Below are positions 1 through 11,011 of a stretch of 64,000 nucleotides of DNA, piece by piece. Numbering within the stretch: the first letter of the stretch is position 1; the number at the start of each line of letters is the position of its first letter. Where the stretch lies: NCBI GenBank assembly GCA_009829735.1, contig CM020619.1:10902375-10966374 (forward strand), given 5' to 3'. A program made the translations under genes and the position numbers. Below the pieces are notes generated by a model. It was not told the DNA's origin and ran no database searches. It saw only the letters and a list, made by a program, of their open reading frames with translations. This stretch comes from Pyropia yezoensis (Eukaryota > Rhodophyta > Bangiophyceae > Bangiales > Bangiaceae).

Positions 1-2365
1 AGCAGGAGCGACGGGGTCCCTTTTGATGTCGGGGGCCCCCGCCGCCAAGCGGCGGCGCATCGGCAGCCGCGCGTAACGGTGGTCGACGGGGATGCGACAG
101 GATAGAACATGGGCGACGCTCCGAAGGTGCACGAGGATTCGGGGCGCTGGGCCTCGTTTTTGAGGGCGTATGTCTGTGGCCATGAGTAGCAGGTCCAGTT
201 GATGGTGGGTGCATGGAAAGTCTACATATGAGTGGTCTCTTGAGGGTTCATGCTCCCCCCCCCCGGAGCCCCCACCCCGCCTTCCCTCGTCTCAATGGCA
301 ACCACCCCTGGCCACACGCCACGTTCACGTCCCCCCCCCCCGGCCATCGCCTAGGTATCCTGGTGACAAAGCTGCTCCCGCCGCGCTCCTGTCCACCCGC
401 CTTTGCGCGCCCAATGCCGGCCAAGATGTCCGCGTGGATACGATCGCCCATGACGCCCGCCCCCCGCGGGCGTCATCCTCTCACCGGGCTGCGCCCGCCG
501 TGGCGCTCCCTCGAGGCTCCCGAGGCTGTTCCAGTGTTCGACAGAGCCGCCGTGCGCGGCAGGGAAGGTGGGGCGTCTACGGACGGGGGAGGTGCGTCTG
601 CGGACGGTGGGGTCGATCCCAGGGAGCGGGGAGAGCGCGAGGGCAACGCGCAGGGAGTACCTCATTTTTGGTCGCCAACAGGCATTTTTGGTCGTCATCT
701 TTTTCGAAAATATTTTCCGTCCATGCCCTCGTCTGGAACAATGTCTCTAAACTCCCTGCATCCGACGTGACAACAACCGATACAGACTGTGCCCGCACTT
801 TCTCACCACCGCCGACGGGTGCCTCAGCGCCGCGGCGGGGGTGCAGACGCCACCACCATCGGCGGCGGCGCCCAGTGGGCAGGGGAGCGCGCTGCCCTGC
901 ACAATACCGCGCCCCGCAGGCGCGCGGCAGGCAGGCGGTAGTAACCCGTCTATACCTTTGGTCGACCATTCTCTAAACAGGCGACCACTCTACAGGGCCG
1001 TGAGCTGCGATCTGGCCACCCCGAGCGACTCTTGTTTTTCTCTTCCGAACGCCATGTATTGCACGAGGACCGGAGCCTGTTCTCGGCCGACGCCCCGCCC
1101 TCCCCGTAGGTACTCGTAGCCTCCTCCCTCACCCGTCCTGTTCGACCGCATGCCTCACAACGTCGCACGCGGATGCATGGCGACTTGCCCCTCCCCATCA
1201 AATGACGCGACCGTGTCTTCGCTCGGACTCGGCTGAAGAGTGAAAAAAGCAAGCGGCACGGGCTGCCCCCAAGCGGCACACCAGAAGGCCGGCCCCCAAC
1301 CGGCGGGGATGACCGAGGCGGAGCAGCCGCGGACGCCGGAGAGCTGGACCGCCCAGAGTCACCGTCCGACGGCGGGTCGTCAAAACCGCCCCGTGCCATG
1401 CATGAGCCACCCGTCGGGCCCCCCTCCTGGGATATGTCTGGAAGACTCTTTACTCCGGGCGCTACCGCCGTATCACCCGAAGAGCTTTGATGGCGACCTG
1501 CTGCATTGCGCGTACGTTCCGTTCCAGGGTCCACAAACGGGTGACCCTCGCCGCTGTGGCCCTCAGCGACAGAGCTGCTGGCCGGGCCCGCGGAAGCGGC
1601 AGCAGTCGTTGCTGCTGCAGCAGCAGCGGCCGCGAGACCTAAATAGGTGGCCTCTAACCATGGGCGGCGGCGACCCAGCTGACGACGCATGATGTGACAG
1701 CGGCACCAGCGGCAGAGGTGCTCGAACCAACAGTGGGTGGGGACCGGATGGTGGCGCGGAGGGTGACCTGACGGACGGTCGCCGATAGGCGTTAGCCATG
1801 GAAGGCCCGGCCGGGAAGGCGACGGGAGGTGCCCCGGCGAAGCAGAGACGCTGGCGGTGGGGTTGGGAACATGCCAAGCTGTGACAGCACCGCCCCACCC
1901 CACGGTGAACACCCGTGGATAAGGGTGTGGGCCACGGCATCAAGGTTCCACCGGGGCCGGCGCGGGTCGACCCACCACCGGGGGCATCGACGGTCAGTGC
2001 ACCGGGGGGGGGAGATAGGCGTCACGTGAACGGGTAGGCGCACGCCGAGTATGAGAAGGCTTTGGGGTAATGCGGTGGGCAGCACGTTGCCTACGGGCGG
2101 GAGCTGCTCACTCGCAGCTGTGTGAAGCCGACAGAGAATATCATCAAAGATTTATTCCGCAAGAGGCGACAGGGAGCATGACAACACAAAGCATGTCTGC
2201 CGACGCTGTGCCGCATCATGGCCACGGCTCTTCCTGCATACGCAACGTCCAGGTACCTGGTAGAGTCAGGCCCCCCACCTAATCCACCGTCAAACTACAC
2301 CCACACACAACAACGTGCGGATAAGCACCTCTCGTCTGTCTGGGAGCAAAGCCTCACCCACGCAT
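1..2365. other. No recognisable gene
   Basis: About 2.4 kb with long open frames on both strands, but none shows a domain, a plausible splice structure or protein-like composition. It contains C runs and a short CTG/CAG patch near 1606-1627. The last few hundred bases are probably the 3' untranslated region of the eIF1 gene, which is transcribed towards it. Confidence 0.5.
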
Positions 2366-2707
2366 TTAGATGCCGTGGATCTTGATCATCTTCTTCGCGG
2401 CAATCTCCTCCTCAACCAGGAAGCTCGTCACCTTGTTCCGCTGATCACCCTGCAGCTGGATGACGCGGCCAAGCTCCTTGTCATCCACAACGCAGCCGTT
2501 GCAGCAAAACTCCTTCTTGAACGCCTTTGTCAGCTTCGCAAGATCCAGCGAGGAGTTGAGGCCCTGGATGGTCGTCAGCGACTTGCGCCCGTTCCGCTGT
2601 TGGAGGCGGATGTGCACAATACCCTTTGTTACCACCTGGTCATCGCCTTCAGCGTCCGCAAAGGGATCGAAGGGGGTGAATGGCGCGGAGAGCTCTGCGT
2701 CGGTCAT
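2366..2707 (-). CDS. SUI1: Translation initiation factor eIF1 (SUI1)
   Basis: Single-exon 113-residue protein, the normal length for eIF1. eIF1 binds the 40S subunit near the P site and monitors start-codon selection as part of the 43S pre-initiation complex. The N-terminus carries the family signature FDPFAD (here in a PFDPFADAEGDD context). The SUI1 fold follows, with IHIRLQQRNGRKSLTT-like strands, an LTKAFKKEFCCNG segment and the C-terminal VIQLQGDQR...FL motif, ending in KIHGI. The start is the ATG at 2707: it gives the standard length and lies just before the FDPFAD motif, while the frame upstream is not conserved. It is divergent from the ribosomal protein gene about 1.5 kb away, so two translation genes share one upstream region. 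The family assignment is secure; no intron is needed. Confidence 0.95.
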   Translation of the reverse strand: MTDAELSAPFTPFDPFADAEGDDQVVTKGIVHIRLQQRNGRKSLTTIQGLNSSLDLAKLTKAFKKEFCCNGCVVDDKELGRVIQLQGDQRNKVTSFLVEEEIAAKKMIKIHGI

Positions 2708-4208
2708 GAGGGCGGGAGTGGTGGTGGCGAGACCTCTCAAGTGCGTCGTTCTGCAGGAAGTGTAGAAGGGCAAACAATCGACCATGCCAGATGCGATCGA
2801 GGGAAAGAAGGTGAGACAACCCAAGATACGTCAGCAACGAGTATAGAGCAGCAATCATGTCGCTGTCGGCGTCACGTCGTGTGCATAGACGCTTCACATC
2901 GTGCAGCCACACAAGAGCCACACGCGCGGCAAGGGGAGCCATCAAAACAGCAGCGCAACAGGAGCAACCACAACAGCTCCCAACGACGAGAGCGCCTAGG
3001 CATTACACCACGGCTTCCTACCAACGCAACGCCACAACGATGCGAAGGCGTTGCTGGGGTTTCAACCATCCCATCTCACGCCGAACGGGTCCAACCACGA
3101 CATCCACAGCAACAAACGCGACAACAAGCGTACCTGAACGAAAGCGAATGAGGGCGCGGAGATGCGACAAACAGACGGCCGGCCGGGGGACGGAGAGCTA
3201 GGGCTAGTGGGTGGACGAAAACGGTGGCGGGCAAGAAGTTGCGGGTGTGATGGTCACCTCGAAGGCGGGCGTGCATGCGTCGCCACATGCGCGCTGGCAG
3301 CCTTTTATATGGCTGTCTCAAACCGCTGGACAGGCCCGCTTTCGGGCCCGGAGGGCCACTCGGTGTCGCGCCTGCGCGCCAGCGCGCGCAGACTGGGGCG
3401 TAGTCCCGAAATTCAGGGACGACACCCTCGAGGGGGGGGCACCCAGTGCCCCCTGGAAACGCCGCCGAGCGGCCCCAATCCAGAGCGGAGGAGCCTCAGG
3501 CTGAACGGGCGTGAATTCGTGTCGACCCTGAGACGGAACATCCCAGGGTCAGTCCACGCCCGTGATTTGAGCGCGTTTTATTGGCCACAAGATGCCATGA
3601 CCTTCGTTGGCGGGGCATTCGGTTGGCCAGCGATGACACTGGCTGGAACAGCTCACGTCGCGAGCTGTGTTGTACACTCGCAGGCTGTCGAGTACGTGGA
3701 GCGCAGATTCGATGAGGAAGGGACTGCCAGGTTCAGCATAAATATGGAAGCGAAGTACTGGATACGTCCTACATAACTGTGCCATCCTGAGCACGCAGTC
3801 AATTGAGAAATACCCCCGAGTAGACATAAGACAGGTGGCAACTGGATTTATCGAGTGCAGTTGTTAATGTCCTTGTACGCCGTCGATATAACTACGTATC
3901 GTCTTCACAAGTGCCTACACTGCTTCTGCGACATTACGCAATATAGAGCACTCCACCCGAAACGGATAAAGAACAGCATGAGAAATTGGAAACATATCCG
4001 TGAGTGCGCCAATTGGCGCCAGGGACACGCGGCCAGACTCTGGCGACGGTCGCCGCTTTGGCGATGGGGCGCATCGTGGACGAGCGGATCGACGCGATCA
4101 TCGTCGTCGCGCCCATCCCCTTCGCCCCGTTGCACCCTCCCCCTTCGTCCGTGTGCCACCCAGCGGCAGTCTCCCCGCTGTCAGGTTCACTCTTGCGTTA
4201 TTGCCGCT
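2708..4208. other. Intergenic region between divergent eIF1 and RPL23A genes
   Basis: No supported gene. It must hold both promoters. G+C is lower at about 3540-4000 than in the surroundings, and short GC palindromes occur near 3340-3400 (for example GGCCCGCTTTCGGGCCC-like pairing). The sequence just before the RPL23A start is pyrimidine-rich, as often seen in ribosomal-protein leaders. No clear TATA box was identified. Confidence 0.4.
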
Positions 4209-5309
4209 ATGGCACGTGGTACGTCTGGCTGACCTCTGCTCGTTTTCTCTGCAACGGGGAAGGGACCGGAGCAGGAGCGTCGTTGCGGGGAGCGTGCGGG
4301 TGAGATGGAGGGGGAGCGCTTGCCCGTGTCGCAAGCATTTGTGCTGGGTGGGATGGGGATGGGCGGGATTGTGGGGGGTGGGGGTGGGTGGGGATGCCTG
4401 CGTTTTTTGGCGCTACCTCGAACACCCCCTGTATCTGCGTGCGGCGTCTGGGCAAATGCTGCACGACTGCCGCGTGTGGCGCGCTGTTGCTGGCTGGCAC
4501 GCTGCGGCGCGTTCAGTTTTCCGCTCCATGCCAGCGACGCGGCAGTGGACGGTCCTGTCGTCCCGTGGCGCGCTGGACGCGTGCTGTGGAGCCGACGGCG
4601 TATTTGTTGGTTGCGGGTGTGCCGCGCTGCACGGCGCTTGGAGCCCAATGCAGGGGAGGTGCAGCTTCCGATTGTGGGATTTGTGCTGTGTCCGATGGCT
4701 GCGGCGCCTCATCCATGACACTGACTCTTTGCCCTGCGGTGCTTGATGCGCGTGTCTTGGTGGTTGGATGGTGCTCTTGTTCCGCTTGTATCTTACCTTC
4801 TTTTGCTTGTGGCTCCTGGCTCCCTGTTCGGGTGTTTTGTCCTCGTCTCCTGCTTGTGTGCGGCCTCTGTAGATGGCAAGCCGACCGGTGCGGTGAAGAA
4901 GGCCTCCAAGGCGGCTGGTGCCGTGAAGGGCGCGCCCACCAAGAAGATCCGGAAGATCCGCACGTCGGTGCAGTTCCACCGGCCCAAGACCCTGAAGCTG
5001 GCTCGGGACCCCAAGTACACCCGTAAGTCGGTCCCGAAGAAGGCGGGCGTGGACAACCTGGCCGTCATCAAGTTCCCCCTGACCACCGAGTCGGCGATGA
5101 AGAAGATTGAGGACAACAACACGATTGTGTTCATTGTGGACGTGCGGTCCAACAAGCCCAAGATTATGGATGCCGTCAAGGCCATGTACAAGATCCCTGT
5201 CGAGCGGGTCAACACGCTCATCCGCCCCGACGGACAAAAGAAGGCGTACGTGCGGCTGCCAGAGGATACGGACGCCCTGGACGTGGCGTCCAAGATTGGG
5301 ATCATCTAA
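4209..5309 (+). CDS. RPL23A: 60S ribosomal protein L23a (uL23)
   Basis: Ribosomal protein at the polypeptide exit tunnel, contacting 28S rRNA and docking SRP and chaperones. The second exon (4873-5309) encodes a nearly invariant core, with [47 protein letters not shown] and the ending [12 protein letters not shown]. That exon has no usable in-frame start near its 5' end: the ATG at 4873 is in the wrong frame. I place exon 1 at 4209-4218, ATG GCA CGT G, followed by a consensus donor GTACGT. The acceptor is CTCTGTAG at 4866-4872, giving a 654-bp intron and the start [14 protein letters not shown]. The total is 148 residues, close to the family norm. The basic Lys/Ala N-terminus is typical. The family is certain; the 10-nt first exon is inferred from splice signals and phase. 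Confidence 0.9.
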
Positions 5310-5775
5310 GCAGGTCGCGCGGCGGCGCTGGGGGGTCCAAGTGAGGCAGACGACCGCGGGTGGGGTGGCGGACGCACATGCGGGTGGGCGTCCCTTCGTG
5401 GGGGCTACGCGAGCACTCGCGTCTGCGCTAGGTTTCTTCCGGGGTTGGTCGCTGAGCCACGGCGCGCTCGCCACGCCCATCCCTGCAGCCCCCACCGTCC
5501 ACGTCGTACCACTAGGGTCTCGTTGCAAAGCTACATTTCTTTGATTCTTGTTGATGTTGTTGCCGTGTCGTGGTGTCCCTCTGAAGCCGCATTTTTCTGC
5601 AGCTCCGCTGGTCGCCCTCAAGAGGAACCGCTGACATCGCCGCGCCATCCGTGGGCCGTCTGTCAGGCCCGTCTACCTGCCATATCCGGTTCACGCCTAA
5701 TGGGAACAGTGATCGCACTTCAAGGCTCGGCAGCTCCGTTCATTGCGTGCCATTCGCCCCTCATGCGCCCCCCCC
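5310..5775. other. Convergent 3' intergenic spacer
   Basis: A 466-bp spacer between the stop codons of RPL23A (+) and RanGAP (-). It includes a T-rich stretch near 5530-5560, which may be part of the 3' ends. No gene seen. Confidence 0.4.
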
Positions 5776-7338
5776 TCAGCGGTCGAACGTGCCGAGCCTG
5801 ACGCGTCTTGCGAGGCGCTCCGTCAGGGCATCTACCTCTTCGTCCGTACCCTCGTCGCCGGCATCTTCATCCCCCTCATCCTCACCCTCCTCCTCTTCCT
5901 CGTCCTCATCCTCATCCTCCTCGTTGTCGCTCATGTCCCCAAGCACGTCCTCCGACAGCAGCTCCCGCACGCGCGCCAGCGACTGCTCGGCAATGGCGTT
6001 CTCATTCAGCCCCACCGCGGCAACGGCCGGCAGGGCGGCGGCGGCGGTGGCGAGAGCCACCGCCCCACGGCCGCCCACGCCGTTGCCAGTCATGCTTACC
6101 GATGCCAGCACGGGGGTGGTGTCGGGCGTCAGTGCGCGGGCAACCTTGAGCGCCCCCGCCGACGTCAGCTCATTGTCATCAAGGAGGAGAGTCGTCAGGG
6201 TGGCGCCGGCGGCGCGCAGAAACTTGGCCACCCACCGGGCGCCCTCAGGCGACAGTTCATTGCCCGACAGATCCAACTGGGTGAGGCCCGCGACGCCCGG
6301 CACCGCCGCGCCCTTGTCGCCGTCCCCATCTTCCCCGTCAGCGTCTGTGCTCACCTCCTTCCGCAGCTCTTGCGCGGCCGTCAGGGCAGCGAGCACCCGC
6401 CGGGCACCAAGGTCGCCCAGCGACGTGTCGCGCAAGTTCAGCACCCCTAGCCGGGGGGCCACGGCCAGAACCCCCTCGGCCAACGCCGCCGCGCCCGCCG
6501 CCCCCACCGTGTTGTCCGACAGGTCCAGCACCCGCAGCCGCGAGTGGCCCGGCCCGCCAGCCACCCCCCCGCCCCCCGCCGCGACCGCCCCGGCCAGCGC
6601 ATCCGCCACGCACGCCATGCCCCGCGCGCCAACGCGCAGCGACGACAGACGCAGGGTGGCCAGGCGGGGCGACGCGGCGATGAGTGGCGCGAGCGACACC
6701 ATGCCCGCGTCCTCGAGGAGGTTGTTGTGGATGCGCAGCTCAGTCAAAGCCGACACGCGACCGCCGGTAGACGGCTCCTCCCCGGCCTTGGTGGTGGCGG
6801 TGGCAGCGGCGGAGCCTTCTTCCCTCCCGTCGGGGAGGGTGAGAAAGTCGGTGATGAGGGCGCCCGCGTCGGCGGCGAGCCCATTGTTTTGAAACGCCAC
6901 ATTGGTCAGCCGGCCAGCCGTCCCCGACAGGGCGGCGCGGAGGGAGCGAATGCCCTTGGCGCCCAGCGCATTGTCCGACACGTCGAGGGAGCGGAGGGAC
7001 TCGAGGCCCGCCAGCGGTGCCACCAGCACCGCTAGCGCGGCGAGCGCCTCAGCCTCTGGGCGCGCCGCGATCGTATCCGCCACGTCCACGGTGGTGAGGG
7101 TGCCGGCGGCGGTGAGCGCAGCGAGCGCGGCGGCGCCCACGGGCGCCGCGTCAGCACCAAAGGAGAGGCCGCCCAGCCGGGCGGTGTGGATGGGCGTGCC
7201 CGACGCAGCGGCAGCGGCCACCGCCGCCTGGGCGGGTGCCAGCACAAGCTCCTCCGCGCGGGCGGCGGTGAGGAGCTCCCTCGCGGGGGGGTTCACGGCA
7301 AAGACGCCAGCGTCGGCGGTGCCGTTCGAGGACGTCAT
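5776..7338 (-). CDS. RANGAP: Ran GTPase-activating protein (RanGAP)
   Basis: Stimulates GTP hydrolysis by Ran in the cytoplasm and so maintains the Ran gradient for nuclear transport and spindle assembly. The 520-residue protein is a leucine-rich-repeat solenoid of the ribonuclease-inhibitor class, with repeats such as LRVLDLSDNTVG, LTQLDLSGNEL and LTTLLLDDNELT. It ends in a strongly acidic tail (about residues 455-500, runs of Glu and Asp) and a short basic end, the RanGAP architecture. Around residue 93 the sequence ARPEAEAL followed by LDVSDNALGAKGIR closely matches the plant RanGAP segment that holds the catalytic arginine. The start is the ATG at 7338. The N-terminal 70 residues show no WPP motif, so the land-plant nuclear-envelope targeting domain is absent. 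Single exon. Function is inferred from family membership with high confidence. Confidence 0.9.
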   Translation of the reverse strand: MTSSNGTADAGVFAVNPPARELLTAARAEELVLAPAQAAVAAAAASGTPIHTARLGGLSFGADAAPVGAAALAALTAAGTLTTVDVADTIAARPEAEALAALAVLVAPLAGLESLRSLDVSDNALGAKGIRSLRAALSGTAGRLTNVAFQNNGLAADAGALITDFLTLPDGREEGSAAATATTKAGEEPSTGGRVSALTELRIHNNLLEDAGMVSLAPLIAASPRLATLRLSSLRVGARGMACVADALAGAVAAGGGGVAGGPGHSRLRVLDLSDNTVGAAGAAALAEGVLAVAPRLGVLNLRDTSLGDLGARRVLAALTAAQELRKEVSTDADGEDGDGDKGAAVPGVAGLTQLDLSGNELSPEGARWVAKFLRAAGATLTTLLLDDNELTSAGALKVARALTPDTTPVLASVSMTGNGVGGRGAVALATAAAALPAVAAVGLNENAIAEQSLARVRELLSEDVLGDMSDNEEDEDEDEEEEEGEDEGDEDAGDEGTDEEVDALTERLARRVRLGTFDR

Positions 7339-8093
7339 GGTCACCGTGTCGCCTAGGCGACCAACACACAGTCAAAGGATAAGGGAAGGATAGGGAGAGG
7401 GGAGGAGGGGGGGCGTTGTCTAGATCCAGTAGACGCCGAGTGGGGCGCACGCGCTGCCAGGCTTCACAACGTCGACGGCGGCGTGGGGCGTCGCGGGGCC
7501 AATGCCGTCGCCCGTGAGCTGTGTTGCAGTCGCGGTCGCAGTCACGGCCACCGCGCGCGCCTGTACGGTTGGCGGGACAGCGGCGGCACAGGCTAAAATA
7601 GGGGGGGGCGCCCGTAATTGCCTCTGGATCAAGCGCAGGTTTGAAAGTTCAAACTTCATGACGTTAGTTAGTGAATAGTAGCCCCCTCGGTCCCATTCGA
7701 CAGTCGCTGCACGGCGCGAAAGGGGACACGACACCAGAGAAGACGACGACTCTGCCGTCGATGTAAGTATGTAAATGTTACATCGTAGACGCAGGCGCGT
7801 TCTTGCACAACGACGCAGGCGCGTTGTTACACGAGCGCTCCATCTCTCTGCCCCTCGCCATGGTGTCTCCCCGCGCCGGTCGTGCAAAGACATGCCGCGG
7901 TAGTCCTTGTACGTCCCATCTAACGAGTATACAATAAAAAGGACGGTGCCCCGCCACCACGGCCGCTGGGCACCCTCCCACTGCATGGCAACCGTGTCCA
8001 CCGCCACTCCGTAACGGCCTCAAGCGCAGCGCCAGCCCTCGCCCCCGCCCCTGCCTCAAAAGTACCACACCATTCCCCGCCCCCTCAGCCCCC
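7339..8093. other. Spacer between RanGAP and F-box genes
   Basis: Both flanking genes are on the minus strand, so this holds the RanGAP promoter and the F-box 3' end. Composition is less GC-biased around 7640-7960. Two near-identical copies of ACGCAGGCGCGTT sit about 25 bp apart (near 7790-7830), a short direct repeat. No gene recognised. Confidence 0.4.
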
Positions 8094-9027
8094 TCACAAG
8101 CTCCCCGCCTTTTCCCGAAACACGTACCCCGCCCCACTGATCGGCTGGTAGTATTGCCAGACGACGGCCTCCTCAAACGCCACCCGCACCGCCCGCCGCC
8201 GCCTCCGTTGCGTCGTGGGGCCGCCGTCCCCGCATCCGCACCCATCACTCGCCATCGCAGCGGCCGCTCCACCGGCGGGCAGGTGCGGCGAGACGGGCAG
8301 CACCGCCGTAGCGAGGCGTTCCAGCACGTCGGGCTCCCACACCGCCTCGGCCGGCGCGGGGACCGTCACGGACAGGACGGCGGCGTCCGATTCGGCGAGC
8401 GTCACCGCCACCCCCGCATCGTCCGTGTCATCGTCCCCGTCGCTGTCGTCCCCGTCATCGGGCGCGGCGACAGACGTGGCGGCGGTGCCGGGGGCGGCGA
8501 CGGCGGCGGTGGCGGTGGCGGGCGACGGCGGCCGCGCTCCCCCCGACGCAGGGATCAGCGCCAGGACGTGGACACCCAGAATGTCCCAGGTGGCCGGCGG
8601 CAGCGGCGGTGGCTGCCACGCCGAATGCCCCATCAGAACGGGGACGGGAGCACCCGCCGTCTTGAGCCTCGCCGCCGCTGACAGCGGAACGCCACACGGG
8701 AGAGGTGCGCAGCCGCCCGCCCAGCAGGGCGGCGGTGACCCGCCGCGGCCGCCGCAACCCACCGCGGTGGGTGGCGTGGCGCTCCCCCCCCCGCCTCCCT
8801 CCCACGGCAGCGACCGCAGCCGCCGCGGCGATAGCGTCGCCTTCCCAAGGGTGACCAGCGACAGGCGCCGCAGGTGCAGCCGCACCGGCGACGCCCCGTG
8901 GCTCTGCACCACCACCCGCAGGCAGAGGGTGCGAGCGACGGGGGCGGCCGCCGCCGCCGCCACGGCCGCCGCCGCGGTTGCCTCCTCGGCGCCTCCGCTT
9001 CCCCCTCTTCCGTCACCGCCGCCAACA

Positions 9028-9059
<32 letters not shown>

Positions 9060-9875
9060 ACCACCACCGCCGCCGCTGGCACTTCCCAGTGCCCACGCGG
9101 CCGCCACATCCGCGGCGTCCTCCCCCCCTCCCGGCGCCACCCCCAGGCGACAGTCATCCGCCGGCGCCAGCGTCACCCACACGCTCACATCCACAGCACA
9201 GGCAACGCAGCCGCGGCGGCCGGCAGCGGCGGCGGCAGCTGCAGCGGCAGCGGCAGCGGGGGCGTCCTCCCCGGCACACCCCCCCACCCCCACGCCATTG
9301 TCACTGTCCCCTTCCCCCCGGCCGCCGCCGCCGTCGCCGCCCCCCCGACGGCGCCCTCGCGGTGGCCGTGGCGGCCGCGCAAACGCGGGCCACCGGTGGC
9401 CACTGTAGGGCGACGCGGGCATGCGGCGGAGGGCACGCCAGTTTTCGTACAGCGCCTGGTAGTCGGCGGTCGCCGGCAGGCCCGGGACCCCCGCGCCCAG
9501 GGGCAGGGGCGGCACCGCCCCACCCCCGCCGACCGGGCGGCGGCGGAAGCCGCCGGCGCCCCCCGGCCGGTGGACGACCCCCCGGCCGCCGGCCAGCCCC
9601 GCCCCCCCGCCACCGCCCCGCCGCGGTGGGCGGTCGACGTGCCAGCGGCGGAGGACGAGGCGCCGCCACAGCGCGCTGTCGGCGGCGGCGGCGCGGAGGT
9701 CGGAAGAGACGGCCTGGACGCGCGCGAGGTCCGCGCCGGGCAGCGCCTCGAGGATGAGCGCCAGCAGCTCGGGGGGGAGGTCCGTCAGGGACAGGGGCGG
9801 CAGGCCCGGCGGGGAGGGGGAGGGGGAGTGGATGGAGGAGGGGACCGGCCGTCCCACCGCCGCGGCTGGCGCCAT
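8094..9875 (-). CDS. F-box protein with large low-complexity inserts
   Basis: 593-residue protein from the ATG at 9875. Residues of about 27-75 form an F-box: SLTDLPPELLALILEAL, then ADLARVQAVSSDLR and ALWRRLVLRRW. F-box proteins are substrate receptors of SCF (Skp1-cullin-F-box) ubiquitin ligases, so a role in targeted protein turnover is likely but the substrate is unknown. The rest alternates ordered pieces with Gly- and Ala-rich inserts; ordered pieces include a YENWRALRRM stretch near 9430 and strands such as LCLRVVVQSHGASPVRLHLRRLSLVTLG. A trinucleotide tract at about 9020-9075 encodes polyglycine. The protein ends with an ordered VRVAFEEAVVWQYYQPISGAGYVF segment. The ordered C-terminal part could be a substrate-binding beta domain, but I cannot name it. 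Frames upstream of 9875 look like leader sequence. Confidence 0.7.
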
Positions 9876-10470
9876 GGCGGCCGCCCCGGCCAGGGGAGGA
9901 GGCAGAGGCTGTTGGCCGTCGGTGGCGGGGGGGGGGGGCTTTGGGCCGGGGAAGTATTGGTTGTGGGCACGTGGGGGAAAGGCGCCGGGAGGGCCCCCGA
10001 CGTTGGCGGCGCGCCACCCGCCGCCGCCCCGCAATGGGACCCGTACGACAGGTATGGGTGCACGCGGAGGTGGCGCCCTTCCCCGCGGCCACGACGACGA
10101 CCGGCCGCCAACCCGTGCGACACCCGCTTCGCTCGCCCCCTTGCCCCCCCCATCCTCTTCCAACGCCCCACCTCTGACACCACCTCACGCCCCCGGCTGA
10201 CGCGCGCGGCAGTGGGCGCCCCGAGGCAATCGGAATTGGTTGCCGCCAGGCGGGGGCGGGGCAGGATCTGGACCGGTCAGCAAGGGAGTTGTGGCCAGCG
10301 GCCATGTTGTGGAGGGCTCCGTGTGGCCCACCCTCGCTGGACGGCGTCCAGTGGACGCCCTGGAAAGGCTCCGTGGAATTTCTTGGACTTCGATTGGAAG
10401 TATAGTACACACGGGCAAGCAGAGTGGAACGCCCCTACTTATCCACGCCAGCACCCGCACCCGTGTATGT
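9876..10470. other. Upstream region of the F-box gene
   Basis: No supported gene. GC-rich, with a C run near 9925-9935. It abuts the left end of the Mutator-like element, so part of the original promoter may have been displaced by the insertion. Confidence 0.35.
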
Positions 10471-10471
10471 G

Positions 10472-10569
10472 GCTGCAAGTAAGTAAGTATGGGTTGCTTC
10501 GAGTAAGGTTGGCACGTCTTTTGTTAATTGGACAGGGTTACTCGATGTGTCCAGCCGTACCTGTACCTC
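10472..10569 (+). repeat. Left terminal inverted repeat of the MULE
   Basis: Matches the reverse complement of 16820-16912. The outer 40 bases differ at only two or three positions, the middle is diverged, and the inner 15 bases (AGCCGTACCTG then ACCT) match again. Confidence 0.8.
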
Positions 10570-11011
10570 TAACCGAGCACCCGCCCTGGGCGGCAGAAAT
10601 GGCGCCATTGGCACCAAAAAGGGCGCGCTGGGCGCCAAAAAAGTGGCGCGCACCCGGACCGGCGCACGCCCCCGTCGTCGCCACCCCGCCCCCCGTCGTT
10701 GCCACCGCGTCGACCGCCGTCGGCAGCGCGGCCCGGTCGCCGCGCCGGCGCCCCGCGCTGTCGCCACCCCTTCCCGCGTCGTGGCCACCCTGCCCCCGGT
10801 CGTCGACACCCCGCCCCCCGTCGGCAGCGCGGCCCCCGTCCTGGGCACTCCGCCCCCCGTCGCCGCGTCGTCGCCGCCCATCGTCGGCACGCCGTCTCCC
10901 GTCGCCGCGCCGGCGCCCCCCGTCCTCGCCACCTCGCCCCCCGTCGTGGACACCACCCCCCCCCCCTTTGGGTCATCGTTCCTGCCGACGTCAGTTGCTA
11001 TCGAGTTGGAG

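Noticed and set aside
1700..1760. Possible tRNA B-box (GGTTCGAGCACC on the minus strand)
   Set aside because: No matching A-box or cloverleaf could be drawn around it.
2315..3151. Plus-strand frame over the eIF1 gene
   Set aside because: Antisense shadow of a secure eIF1 gene.
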